This document shows positions 24,301 through 35,896 of a DNA stretch of 64,000 bases, piece by piece. The position numbers and the translations under genes were made by a program. The stretch is from Paragonimus westermani. Its lineage: Eukaryota > Platyhelminthes > Trematoda > Plagiorchiida > Troglotrematidae. Below the pieces are notes generated by a model that saw only the letters and a list, made by a program, of their open reading frames with translations, ran no database searches and was not told the DNA's origin. The DNA lies in assembly GCA_008508345.1 (NCBI GenBank), contig QNGE01000142.1, positions 344,269 to 408,268 on the forward strand, in the 5' to 3' direction. Positions within the stretch are counted from its first letter, which is position 1, and the number at the start of each line of letters is the position of its first letter.

Positions 24301-25979
24301 GTAAAAATGCAGCTGATATTTTTTAATATCATTTCACTTTAGTAGTTCTTCCAAATCTGAATTTTTACGCCGATGTTTTTTCATACTATTTACCACCTTC
24401 TGGACCACCCCTACCTCCCCTTAATCCATACTGTGTTATTGTTTTAACCGGTGTAAACCATTGTACATTTTTCAAACTCCTGTTTGTTTTTTTGTAGATT
24501 TTCCAACCACGTCTGACCTCTTTCATTCAATATATGTGAGTGTTCTGACCATCTCTCTTTTCGGACTCCTAGTACATTTCCTACCCAAAGCATTTCAATC
24601 GTGTTGCATCAAATTCATGTTTTTTTATTAATGAGTAGACTTCGGTTGCACATTGCCGCATTCGCTTTGGTCTCAGGCATGACCAGATGGATTTCGTCCA
24701 GCTGCTGGCTTTTCAATATATAAAGTGTATGTTGATTTTGTAAAAGTAACCGCTGAGAGGCTAACGGAATGTCACTTTGCAAGACTTCTTACAGGTTATT
24801 GTTAGCTTTTGCCAAATCGTCCATTATTTTCAAACTGTTTTTACTTTGACAATTATACGTCAACAATACTAAACGTTGACGTAACACCGTTAGTTTCTGA
24901 ACGCCACTAGCTCTCTTACTAGATAACGTGTTCTGTTGTTGTTCCAGCATGCGAAACTGAAGTGTTTCATTATGGTAGAATGGACAGTTAGGTCTTTCTC
25001 ATCCTTTCCAATTGAACTGTGTTAAGAATGTTATTTGTTCAATTTATTACTATTGCCGTTTATTATCATCTGTTATTTATTAGCAGAACGTTTTACTCGA
25101 TAAACCGCCTACTATCAATCATCCACAAACTAATCATGAATTCCGCATCTACGGGGAGGTTTGTCAGCCTTGTTGGGATTTTTGGATCAGCTCCCTAATT
25201 TGTTTTTTATATACAGCTTAGCACTCATGCCGAGGACAATTCTCAGTGGATGAACCCGTTCTTATAAGGATTTCGCCTACCGGATGCTTGTCCGACACGC
25301 ATTATTGGTAAACTTCAGGCTAAAATTGGCCTACTAGCTACTATCGTGCCTGTTTCGGTATGACAACATCAAACTAACTGCACAGTAGTTCTCTTCCCTT
25401 GGTAACTAACTATCATGTTTTGTTGTCTCACAACGTACCCTGAGGAATATTGTTTTGTGAAGTATTTTATTTATAGTTTGAAGATGTGAATACGTTAAAA
25501 TTGAGCTTACATCTTCAGAGTGGACAAAGGAATAACTCGAAATGTGAAATGTATTTTGTTCTAAGAAGACTTACTAACCACCGTCATGTTTTGAAAGGTT
25601 CTTTTCTTTCAACTAACTCATAAGAGCTTGTAATTCAAATTCTTCTTATTCGCGTCAGCTGGAAACAATGATGCTCATAAACAACACTTAGCAGACCACT
25701 GCTTAACAGATAGAGAATCGAAGACTAACAACCGAGTTGATGACAACTTCACTAGACTCCGCAAAATGTTTTTCTCCAGAATCACGACTCACATACCAAC
25801 GTTAGCGTCTATACACTACAGCCAACCCTGTCTATCTTACTTCCAAATGTTTCAATGTCATTTGAGGCTCTTGCCTAGTATTAACCAACCGACGGTAGTT
25901 AAATCGTCACAGAATCTTACGTTTTTCAGACAAACTAACAGCTTTTCCAAATCAGACTTTAACTTCATTTTTGTTGCAG
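24301..25979. other. No gene recognised, possibly intron
   Basis: No supported gene. The last 30 bases form a long pyrimidine tract ending in TTGTTGCAG, a strong splice acceptor. Confidence 0.35.
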
Positions 25980-26333
25980 CAAAAACCAAAATTGTCACAG
26001 CTTCAGTTTTCGTTGAACAGTAAAGCTAACCAAAATGAATGTCTAACACTTACAGGGTCACTTAGTATAACAGTTTCGCCATATGTACTCTGAGAACTCA
26101 AACAATTCAAACTCCACCAATTCCTGCGCGGTGTGAACTCCGTTGCCAACCTGGAGAGAAATAGTGAACAAATGGAAAGAAATCACGGATCGATCAAATT
26201 CACATCCAATCAATGGGCGTCATTTTTCATTATAGAAAACCGTTATGATGAAAGCAACTGTCAACCATCAAGAAAGACGCTTTTCCATTGTGAAGAATAT
26301 CTGTTGTATGAAAAGAAAGTTCCAAATTCTTGA
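25980..26333 (+). CDS. Candidate exon interrupted by one in-frame TGA
   Basis: It begins after one of the strongest acceptors in the window (ACTTCATTTTTGTTGCAG). Phase 0, as required after 24142-24300, gives an open stretch of 37 codons to a TGA at 26091-26093. The same frame then continues protein-like for about 80 more codons to a TGA at 26331-26333. The peptides include NQNECLTLTGSLSI before the stop and NQWASFFIIENRYDESN after it. The TGA may lie in a very short intron, be a sequence error, or mark a pseudogene. No domain is recognised. Confidence 0.35.
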
Positions 26334-27723
26334 TCAGTCAGGAACATGATGAACGGCAACCTTTCAGCTTTCAAATAAACTTTAACAGTGGAGGAAAAGA
26401 AACTAATCTATACTGTGTTGAAACCTTGCTACCCGATTTTGTAGAAATTGGTTTTACAAAAGCGTAACGATTTTGTCAGCATTTACATAGACAGAACTCT
26501 GACAAACACCGCACTGGTAAATGCGTATGACAGTCAACGAACGTGTTCGGGTGTCATCGACATCTTCTGTAGAGACCAGTGTACACACTGACTGTTCTAC
26601 TACAAAGGTAAAAGTAATTGAACAAACAGTGTTTAGATGACTTCCGTAAAAGTGTCCAAAACTTATAGTAGAACACCATATTTTGGTAACTGTGTGATTA
26701 ACTGAGAATGTAATATGTCCCAAAAAATACAGCTCGTCCGAAGTAAGTGTTTTTTCAGATCTAAACACATTGAACTCACTACTGCTCTTATTTATGTACT
26801 GAATAACGCAACCATTTTATGATTCGTTTGAACAACCGTAGCACGTATTTCCGATGCAGAACGTCAGAGTAAGTAGTATACCATCAAAGTTACAGAATAC
26901 CTTTACCATCGCAAATGCTGAAAAATAATCCGCTTTTGGATAACTTGTCTCCAAAAACTGAAATCACCCATCTAAGCTACGCCAAAAGTCATTCACATCA
27001 ATTTGGTGTGCTACAAATAGAGCGAATCTAGAAATCGGATGAATGATTTGGATGGACGTCATGTCGAAGCTCTGAGAAGAGACCAAGTTCGTTAATTATT
27101 CATAAACATTCCTGCGCTTACAACGTGATTTCAGCACTGAACAGCGAAGTATAATTTTGCGTCCTACAACCGTACTTTCAAAACACTCAATTTTTCTTCA
27201 TGTATTCTTTTCGAAAACCATTGTAATCGATCGGTCTGAGGTGAAACTTGGATGGTTGATACACCAGCATGAACCAGGTATGACAAAAACCAACGGTAGT
27301 TATTGGTCTTAGACGTTTGTATGCACGGGTATAGAGAAGAGGGTTTTAATTCTTACAAGTTTTGGGGCCACGTATTTTTGGTAGTGAAACTAATGAATTC
27401 ACTTTAAGTGGTAGTAGACAGTACAGTTGCAGACAAACCAAAACTTAGCAGATCAACACGTAGTAGGTGTAAGAAGTTATAAGCTAAGTTCTCACAGAAA
27501 AGTGAACGAGATCTTGAGTTTCAAACCAACTGCTGCTAGGTAATATGGAATTACGGCCTCATAAAATTGGCAGTACTACATTTACATGAGATTCAGTTCA
27601 ATTATTGTGTCTTATGACAGCAGCGTACTGCAACGTTTGAGATGAGAAAACAATGGTTTGAACATCAGATAAGAAAGGCCCTTATATTGTTTGAGTTGCG
27701 ATGTCTTGGAAAAACAATAAAAC
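26334..27723. other. Unassigned region
   Basis: A 104-codon minus frame at 26454-26768 has no motif. No other feature can be supported up to the Penelope-like insertion. Confidence 0.35.
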
Positions 27724-27904
27724 ATCATGAAAAACAATGTTTAGCGAACAAGCTCATTTTTACTTATTCACAATCAGGCTAAAAACACCAACTTTGTATT
27801 CCACATTCCACGGGAGAATCTTTAGGGGAGTAAACAGGGGACGTGTGACCATTGAAGTCAATCAGTTCCATGTCACACTGCAATCAATTACTCACTTGAA
27901 CAAT
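27724..27904 (-). repeat. Left inverted arm of the Penelope-like element
   Basis: Reverse complement of 28967-29146 at most positions, for example shared blocks ACATTGTTTTTCATG-like at the outer end, CACGGGAGAATC and GGGGAGTAAAC in the middle, and GTCACACTGCA near the inner end. A 5' frame of 88 codons on + here is a by-product, not a gene. Confidence 0.8.
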
Positions 27905-27931
27905 GCTTCTGGCCCATCTCACTGGGCAACC

Positions 27932-28912
27932 AATGTTTTTTCTCGACGTAACATCCTTGTTTACCGAAGTCCCATTAAAGAAGACCACAGATTACCTGTG
28001 TGATTATGTTGAGAACAGCAACATAGATACTCAGATATTGTTGGTAGAACTCGAACGATAACTTCATCTGTGAAGTAACAACGTACAGTTTAAGTTCAAT
28101 GAAGGAATCTACCGACAAAAGGGTGGTGTCGCAGTGGGATTGCCATTGGGCGCATATTTGTGGATATTTTCATGGCGAAATCGGGAATCTAACAGCTGAA
28201 TTCAACAACTCAACAATGCTATTTTTATAAGAGGTATGTTGACGACATCCCTTGCGTACTCATAATAATAACGTAGACCCAACTGATATCTTGGCAGTAT
28301 TCAACTCCTCCGAAAGAATTATCATTCACGTGCAAAATATTCACATAGAATGGCTACCCGGAAAGGATCGTAGATAGGGCCATGCAACAACGGAGTGTAA
28401 GAGAACAACTGCACATAATAGAAGAGAAAACTGTGCATATCGGATTGCCATTAATGGGCACTAATCTAGCTGAGACTACTACACGTAGGCTCAGAAGTGC
28501 TGTCAATAGAACACATTACGCCACCAAATTAGTAGTCCACTTTACGTCCAATACGTTTTCGTGCCAACGCCTAAAAGATAAAGTGCCTGTTTCTGCAGCC
28601 TCGTTTTGTGTACACTCACTTCCTTGTTCCTGTGGGGCCAGTTTGCTGGGCGCACGACTAGACGCTTATTGGAACGGATCCGGTACCACCACTTAGCTTG
28701 GCTCAACAATTGAACAACGAAGTCGGTCAGCAGCGCCATACCATCACACCTTGTGGATCCAACTCACGATGTAGACGTAAAGGACGTATTTCGCCCAATC
28801 TACCGAGTTAAGGTCATCCGGTCGAGAGCGGTAAGGAGTAGGATTCTGTCTAGAACACAGGCGATTGGGATTAATATACATAACCCACCCCTGTGCGCCC
28901 AAGAACGTTTTG
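27932..28912 (+). pseudogene. Penelope-like reverse transcriptase / GIY-YIG remnant
   Basis: Read in several frames, the order is: a DVTSLFTEVPL block (finger/palm region, from about 27940); VQFKFNEGIYRQKGGVAVG at about 28088-28140, leading to the conserved PLG; a shift, then DIFMAK; KRYVDDI with the catalytic YVDD at 28235-28246; then from 28382 a longer frame containing NRTHYATKLVVHF and CSCGASLLGA. In Penelope-like proteins the last stretch is the start of the GIY-YIG nuclease; the usual YIG is degraded to LLG. A tail continues in another frame to about 28912 (PPLCAQERFV). Frames are broken near 28050, 28155, 28300 and 28700. The N-terminal half is missing. Confidence 0.85.
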
Positions 28913-28966
28913 TTTAGGCTCCGGATCTATCCTGGTCAACCCCATCCTGTTAGCCTGTCAAGACTT

Positions 28967-29146
28967 ATTGTTCCAGTGGGTACTTGACTGCAGTGTGACA
29001 TTGAACTGATTGACCTCATTGACCACACGTCCCCCGTTTACTCCCCTAACGATTCTCCCGTGAAATGTGTGATACAAATTTGATGTATCCAGCCTGATGA
29101 TGAATAACTGAAAACGAGCTTGTTCGCTACACATTGTTTTCCATGA
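28967..29146 (+). repeat. Right inverted arm / 3' flank of the Penelope-like element
   Basis: Partner of the left arm. It contains CCTGATGATGAATAACTGAAAACGA-type words (CTGATGA then GAAAA about 10 nt later), which recall the hammerhead ribozymes reported for Penelope-like element ends, but stem II does not close in either copy. Confidence 0.75.
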
Positions 29147-32100
29147 CGACGCTGGGAATGTTTACGAGAAATAGAACATCATTAGGGTTAACCATGTTGA
29201 ACCTTGAGAAACCTGAATTTTGCTGGGCGTTTCCCCCCACAACTAACGTTTCGAGCGCCGTGAGTGAGGACTATTGAAATGTTGAAAAACAGCTTCCAGA
29301 AGAATGAAATACTGGAAATCCCAGAAGTCGAGTTGAAAAATATGATGCTAATTATTGCTTAAATACTAGTGGTTTTGCAGTCCTCAGTGTACGTACATTG
29401 CAGTCAATCTGAAAACAGTTGAAAAGGTAAAATCTCACAGCGAACCAAGAGTTGGCTTTGTTTTAGTCTTTGCCATGAAGAAAAATGATATTATTTAATT
29501 CCTTCGAACGCTATTGCAGAAAAACAAGCAACGCAACCTTTGCTGTCCAAGTAAGATAGATAGGTATGGATCAGAGCGGCTGTAATATAGGCAATACACC
29601 TTGAGAGAAAATGAGCGGGTTATTGCAAACCTGTGGAGACCATGGGCATAAAGCTTACAAATAATCTGACAACTATTAATGTTTTTGCGATCGGTCAAAG
29701 TTTGGAATCGTCTGCTTTTTTGTTGGATGAATGCCCTTCTACTACAGACGGCAAGGCTACGCCGTGTTGTACATTGCATTCAACTATCACTAATAACTGT
29801 AATACCTGCTTTTGTATTCCTCAGGAATAGTTGCTGTAAGCTCTTCAGGGTCCCTTTGCTTTTTTCAGTGTAAATCGTGTTGGTCCTTCCCAAGTAGAAT
29901 TTCACTCGATAGGGATGGAAATTTACATCACCCACGCAAGTCCAGGTACACTGCAAGATAACCTGGATATAATCAACGTGAGTTCCACCAGACGAAACAT
30001 AGTTTCGTGCCCGTAGCTCAAACGCGTTAACAAAAGCGTGCGTAATCATTTAACGGTGCTCATATGACAGCATACTACTCGCACATGATGCGAAAAACAT
30101 CTTAAATGTTCTTTTACGCTTTTGAACAAACATGTGCCTGTGTGCGTAGACAGGTGTTCTGAGATCCTGACCGAATAAATCAGTTTCTCCATGACAGTGA
30201 GTGGCCGCTGTTTGTGTGACGCTACTAGGTTAACGGCGTTTAATCGGGCTAACCTCCGAATGATTCACTGGTCGTTGCAGTCCGAATAACTGGCAAAATT
30301 GAACCGGATTGTTTCGCCATTTTCTTGCTGACCGCGGACTGTTTGTTTATTTGAGTACACGAGGCAATCGAGTGTGTTGTTTATTTCTAGTGTTTACTAT
30401 CTGATTGAAATGCAGTCGAATTCAATTATTGAAGCTCCATCCTTTCTATATGATCCCCCATCTCTCCTACAAAACAGTTGCTGACAGTTACTTGTGCTCG
30501 GCAAACCCGTCAACTAGCGCATTCTTTCCACCTTCGAGTCAAATCCTTCTACTATCGCAAAACGATGCCGAAGTCTGACATGCAAACTTTAACAGTATTT
30601 CACTTTAGGTTATGCACGATGTTCTTTCTAAGCACTGTCTGAATGTTGGTTGTCTGTGCGCTGACTGAAAGTATGGTTTCAAAAAACGCACCATTAGTAA
30701 CGTGTCTAGTATGCTGTCCATAGTTTCACTCGTTTTTGGTTAAAATACTACATTTATGGTGGTGGTAAAAAAAAGATTCATTTTATTCGGTTGTCCGTGG
30801 ATGACACAGTAGAGTTTATTCTACAATCCAAAATCCACAACGTCCTAGATATTGTTATTATGTAAACCAAAAATCAATCTTCACCTGACACGTTGGGCAC
30901 GTAAATCCGTGTAAAACAATTCTATTAGTTTAGCTGCTATTCGTAGTTTAGTGAAACATGGGCCGGCTGGAATGGGTTTCAACTAATGCAGGAATATACA
31001 CACGGCAACTTCGAATTAGAAAAGGACTTCTTTTATTTCACGTTGAATTTTTGATGTTTATTTGGTTTGATTTTGGTTGACATCAGTGCGTCCTTGAAAT
31101 AAATTGCGCAAATTATCATAATTTCTTCGTGTTCAGACCGTTGCTTTTAAATGGCTCAAGGGAGTAGTTTGTCCTTGTCTTGACTTGATGAAGTTCCATC
31201 CCATAGTGTATGTGAAACTGTTTGGCAAATTTCCGAGAATGCCGTGGCACGTTCTAATGAACGGAGCGATTCGTTCAGATGCAGCTTAGATCAATTGAAA
31301 CCTTCCTTTGCTCTCTAGACTTTCAAACGGATTGTGTCAACGGGGAATATGTGTGTACTCCCGGTAGTAAGTCGATTACGTTTGCTTTCGAAGCCGGTCT
31401 CTGAAACAGGATGGGAAAAGTGCTGTGTGATGAGAACGAGATAGCCAGCCAATTCTCACTTTTTATGTATTTATGAATGAACTAGTAATTGAAGAGGAAA
31501 GCCAATCCAAAGGCATAGCCAGAGAGCTATTTAAAACTAATTTGAAAATTGTCTGGCCCAACGTGTGAACTCATGCTCAGTTAACAGATAAGTAAACTAT
31601 AAGCTTAAAATTATGTATACACAGCGAGGATTGACAAGCTGAACGTGTGAAATGGATTTACTTTTTGAAAGATAGTTTCGAGTTGGTTTACCGCACATGG
31701 GATTAGTGGGTCAGAAATGTGCGAGATGTGACAGCTGACTAGAATTCCGTAGATGTTTGACAAATAACTTACACACAGTCCGTTGGTCAGATGTTGCAGA
31801 AATGTAAGTGTAGCTACTGCTGCCGATGTCGATGAGTGATCATCACTAGGTGGATAATAAAGAAGAGTGTAGCTAATAAACTGACATATTCACCTCACAG
31901 GTTTGACCGTTGTTTATTTAGACATTGGCCAATTTTGTCCACATTCAAGATGGTGTCAGAATGTCGCAGTGGGAGTTCGTAAGTTATACCCGGTACCATA
32001 TATCCTGGCCAATGTAGTTGCATTCAGCAGTCCTTATAAATTCAAACGTAAGGTCTAAGTAGTAAACCGGTTCAACATTGCGGACTGTAAAATTCCAGGA

Positions 32101-33299
32101 GTGTTGTTGTGGACTGGAATATTTCTTCTAGCTTCGGTTATGCAGCATAAATGTATTCGGGAATTTTGCGATTCTCAACTAACTAGCGATATATATCTTT
32201 TTTCAATTCGTCTTCCTGTAACAAAGTTATAAATTTGATCACACAATATTCAAGGAAATCACGTTGCAAGTGCTCATTCCGCCTGTGACACTGTTTCCCT
32301 GTTTGAAAATCATACGCCAATTGCACAAAGCTTATTAATAATTCCAGACCGCTCACTTAGATAAGTGTTAGACAGCATAAGTATAATGAAATCACCTGTG
32401 AGAACAGAAGTTGGTCATGGTGCTTTCTGTGACGATTCAACAAGTCAAGACAATTCAGACAATCAATCATGATATCAGATTTATGACCAACATATTGTCT
32501 CTTTCAATAAATTTTTGAAAAATTTTGTGTCGCGGTTTGATCATTTACGCGATTTAAAATTGTGATACATGATGTTATTACACACAGAACCAAGAAGAAA
32601 AGTTTGGAATACTGCAGCGATTAGATGTAACTATTATCTCGAGTTCTTTTTTCACCCAGAATTGTACAATCACTTTAGGTCATGGCGAACTGTACTAAGT
32701 TAGACCATATGTTTCGCCAGCTATAACAGCAAAATGAATCAATCTAAATTTCCGGTTAGTCTTAAAATTCAGACCAACAAGCGTTTGTCAAGCCATACTT
32801 GCCAGTTACCTAAAGCACTCCTGAGATATCAAAGAAGAGGAAATTGGTCCCACTCACTGTTGCATATCCTAGACCCAACAGTCTGATTCGCGTTTAAACA
32901 AGCTGACAATTAACCTAGCCTTATGATAAGTTAGAAACGCTCATTATATCCACACTGCCTACACGGAAGTGCAGTTCTTATGGTCCGAAAGTCGCTCGCT
33001 AGCTTATCCGGGCTAAACACTTAGTGACCAACTTCACATGATTTGAAAATGCTCGTGACTGCAACGTGAAAATGTCAGGAGAACTTGCTCCAACTTGATC
33101 GTGAGCTGTGTTGTGAATATCGCTTGGACTGGAGGAGTCCTCATGACAGTAAAGATTGGAAATTCATGGTGAGCACTCATATTGGCCAGAACTCTACATT
33201 TCTGTTGTATTGAACATAAATTCACGGTCACTGTACAGCTTTGTTCGATTCTTCGGAAATGGAATGCTTTTAATTTATCAAATGGTTAAAAATGAATAG
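29147..33299. other. No gene recognised
   Basis: Four kilobases with no supported coding or RNA gene. Short frames at 29495-30049 overlap antisense to each other. The interval 30060-33030 has no open frame of 60 or more codons on either strand, the longest such gap here. Confidence 0.45.
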
Positions 33300-33466
33300 C
33301 AAACTTAGGAATGTCGAAATCAAGTATCGTTTATCTGGACAGCTTCGAAAAATGGCTTTCTGCATAAAAAAATTTGTTCGAACAAGCCATTACTATGCCT
33401 GCATTGTCGAAACGGACCTGTCTTCAAATTGGAGCCCACATGACATGCTCGATTCAACCAAATTAT
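33300..33466 (+). CDS. Candidate internal exon, unknown protein
   Basis: It is bounded by an acceptor-like GAATAG (a second option, AACTTAG, ends at 33308) and a good donor T|GTAAGC at 33467; phase 2 to phase 1. The peptide is basic in its first half (KLRNVEIKYRLSGQLRK, FCIKKFVRTSHYY) and then acidic/polar. The acceptor lacks a clean pyrimidine tract. No family recognised. Confidence 0.25.
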
Positions 33467-34574
33467 GTAAGCCACAAATTTGCATTAAAACATGAGCTAA
33501 CAATAAATCACAATGACAGTGTGCAGTACACACGCTGTCTTCAAGGACCAAATTTGTAGTCGTGCCCTAATTAATGGAAATGTTTGACTTCAGTCCATGT
33601 GGTTGACAATAACCTATGAAACAGTACGGAGCTCGAGTTGAAAAACATCAGAATGAGATTGCCTTGTCCAAATCTGCGTGATGTATGACTAAGACCCATT
33701 ACAATGTTTGTATCTTGTTAGGCTTTGACAACTTCACTTTTGTGTCTGAATTGGGCAACCGTGGTTTTCTCTCATGTAATGGATAACCACATACTTCCTT
33801 TAACTTCCTTGAGTGTCTTCGCTTACAAAATGTGTTCAACCGTGCCTAATCAATAACACACCGTATATATTTCATTGAGATATAGCTCCAAGCACGATAC
33901 ATTCCAATAACATGTGTCACAAATTTCTGACCAACTTTGAATATGTGAACGACTAGCCAAGTGTCCTGCAGTGCGTACATTTCGAGGCACACTAAAACGT
34001 TTGGCACGTGATGGTTTTAGAAATGCAGCATTTGGATGTTTTCTTGTCATCAGTATTAGCAGTTGTTTGCAAAATTAATATGGTTTGAACGAGTTTTTGC
34101 CATGCACATACGTAGAAAATACGACAGCTATCATCGTCGCTGTTCTGGATAGCACATGTTGACTATATGATGCGGTTTTGTCCAATTATCTTAGTGGTTA
34201 AAATATTCCCAAAACACTCATCAGGAAGACAGTGTAGCAAACAATTATCTAGGTTTTGCTTCTCACATATTGTCATGACAACATCAGTTTGACATTGCTA
34301 ATTATTGAACAGCCAGTATGTTTGTGGGCTAGAAGCACAAATTAATCGGGTGTTTTGAGTGGAAATAGTGAGCATGGTCTTGACATTACACGGACGTTTA
34401 AAATATATGCATACTCCTGCACTATTTCGTTAAACTCGCACAATTTCTTTATACAACGAGTTTTTTGTCACATGGTAGAAATACGTTGATAAAATAAAAA
34501 TTTCAGTAATTTGCCCTTGTTGCTTAATTCACGTCGACCTGAATAATCTGACTTGTTTTTTCCATGTGCAAAAG
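33467..34574. other. No gene recognised
   Basis: No supported feature. The sequence ends in a T-rich tract before the next candidate exon. Confidence 0.4.
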
Positions 34575-34772
34575 CGTCATTGCGATAGTTTAGGATGCTT
34601 AGTCAACACGATTCAAGCGACACCACAAAGAACGTCGTCTCTCTGTAAATCTACAATACTTTCATATGAATGCGCTAACCTAATTCTAAACATGTGGACA
34701 AGAAATATTTGTATTTTGATCGCTGAACCGCAGTTATTTCTTAAGTGTCTTCTGTACACTCTGCTTGTCTAG
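34575..34772 (+). CDS. Candidate terminal exon, hydrophobic C-terminus
   Basis: It follows a T-rich acceptor (ACTTGTTTTTTCCATGTGCAAAAG), enters in phase 0 and ends at TAG after 66 codons. It holds several cysteines (HCDSLGC, SLCKS, YECAN) and a hydrophobic C-terminal stretch (ICILIAEPQLFLKCLLYTLL). It may be an alternative or chance frame; identity unknown. Confidence 0.25.
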   Translation, partial: RHCDSLGCLVNTIQATPQRTSSLCKSTILSYECANLILNMWTRNICILIAEPQLFLKCLLYTLLV

Positions 34773-35584
34773 TCCATCACATTTTGATCAGTCTAACTGT
34801 ATTGAGCTCCTATTTCTCCCCGTTCGATCGCTTGCATTTTGCTAGTCATCAATATAAACATATCCTATTTTCAACGATTCCAATGTTGAGTTCCCTTTGA
34901 GTAAACAGCGACGTTCTCTAAATTCCAATGTCTTCATCGACAGGTAATATTACTCCCTAAACACCGCTTGCATTTGTAATTCACGCTTGCCTATTTGCAT
35001 TTACACACATAGGGAGAATAACAACAAATAGATCGATGATAACCAGTTATTCCCTATGGCCACAAAGCCATTCACTATTGGTACCAATGATAAACTAAAA
35101 ATTGACTGCCTCAGCAATCTGGTACTGTTGAAATGCTTTTCTGCACAAAAAAATTCCAATCGACTGCTGTCCTTACGATGAAGAACGTTTCCGACGTATG
35201 TTTCATAGGGAATTTTCCGGATTCATTTAGAGGCTAGAGATGAATATGGGGGTGACTGTTTTGGGCATTTCGGACTGTTAGTTTTCTAGTTGGGTTGAGG
35301 TGTCGCATTTACGCGCCATGTGTGAAGTCAAAGATATATTACATTATGCAGCTGCTAAGGTACAAGTTCGTTATATAACTGTGCGGAAAAAACTTCGCTG
35401 CCGTAATGTTTGACGTACGGCTTCAACCGTGAGTTCAACAATGATTCTAAGACCCATATGAATGTATCTATCTGCCAATCTCGTTTTATAATGATGAGAA
35501 AGTTTTCATAAAATTCAATTACTTCGGACAGAATACTTATTTCTGTTGACAATTTTGACATGCCGAAAATGTTATTTTCCCCAG

Positions 35585-35896
35585 AATTCCTTTTGTACTC
35601 GAACCAGCAACATACATTATCTTGTGACACATCAACAAGCTTTCCTCGCTTGTCTGCGTGTTTCCAATTCGGATGGTCTCAGTGTCCAGTTAGTGAATTC
35701 TCACCTGGACTTGATCTGTTTTAAAAACGCTTTACTGGGAATGGTAGTATTTTTGGCGCTCTTATCCACTGAATTTTTGATGTTTCAATTACTGAGCACA
35801 TTACTCCCTGGAGTTTTGAATTTTGGGCTTTTGATCATATCCGAGTCCACGACTTTTGCCAGGAAATCAACGCACATGGTGCGAGACTTAAAATAA
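35585..35896 (+). CDS. Candidate terminal exon of a membrane protein
   Basis: It begins right behind a strong acceptor (GTTATTTTCCCCAG), enters in phase 0 and runs 103 codons to TAA. The middle is strongly hydrophobic (NALLGMVVFLALLSTEFLMF and then LLPGVLNFGLLII), enough for one or two membrane spans, and it ends in a short basic tail. An AATAAA occurs about 160 bp downstream, near 36055. No family is recognised. Composition and the acceptor support it; no upstream partner in matching phase was fixed. Confidence 0.4.
   Translation, partial: NSFCTRTSNIHYLVTHQQAFLACLRVSNSDGLSVQLVNSHLDLICFKNALLGMVVFLALLSTEFLMFQLLSTLLPGVLNFGLLIISESTTFARKSTHMVRDLK

Larger units (their letters stand above)
27724..29146 (+). 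mobile_element. Truncated Penelope-like element between inverted arms
   Basis: Inverted arms at 27724-27904 and 28967-29146 enclose a + strand remnant of a Penelope-like protein that starts inside the reverse transcriptase and runs to the end of the GIY-YIG region. Penelope-like elements are known to carry repeated ends in direct or inverted order and to be 5'-truncated, which fits this layout. The right arm lies where the element's 3' flank should be; the left arm is an inverted copy of it that abuts the reverse transcriptase core. The element carries multiple stops and shifts and is not functional as it stands. Confidence 0.8.

Noticed and set aside
27737..28003. 88-codon + frame as a gene
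   Set aside because: It straddles the inverted arm and the start of the reverse transcriptase remnant, so it is a by-product of the element.
29090..29135. Hammerhead ribozyme in the right arm of the Penelope-like element
   Set aside because: CTGATGA and GAAAA are present, but the bases between them cannot pair, and only a two-pair helix III can be drawn. Kept only as a hint.
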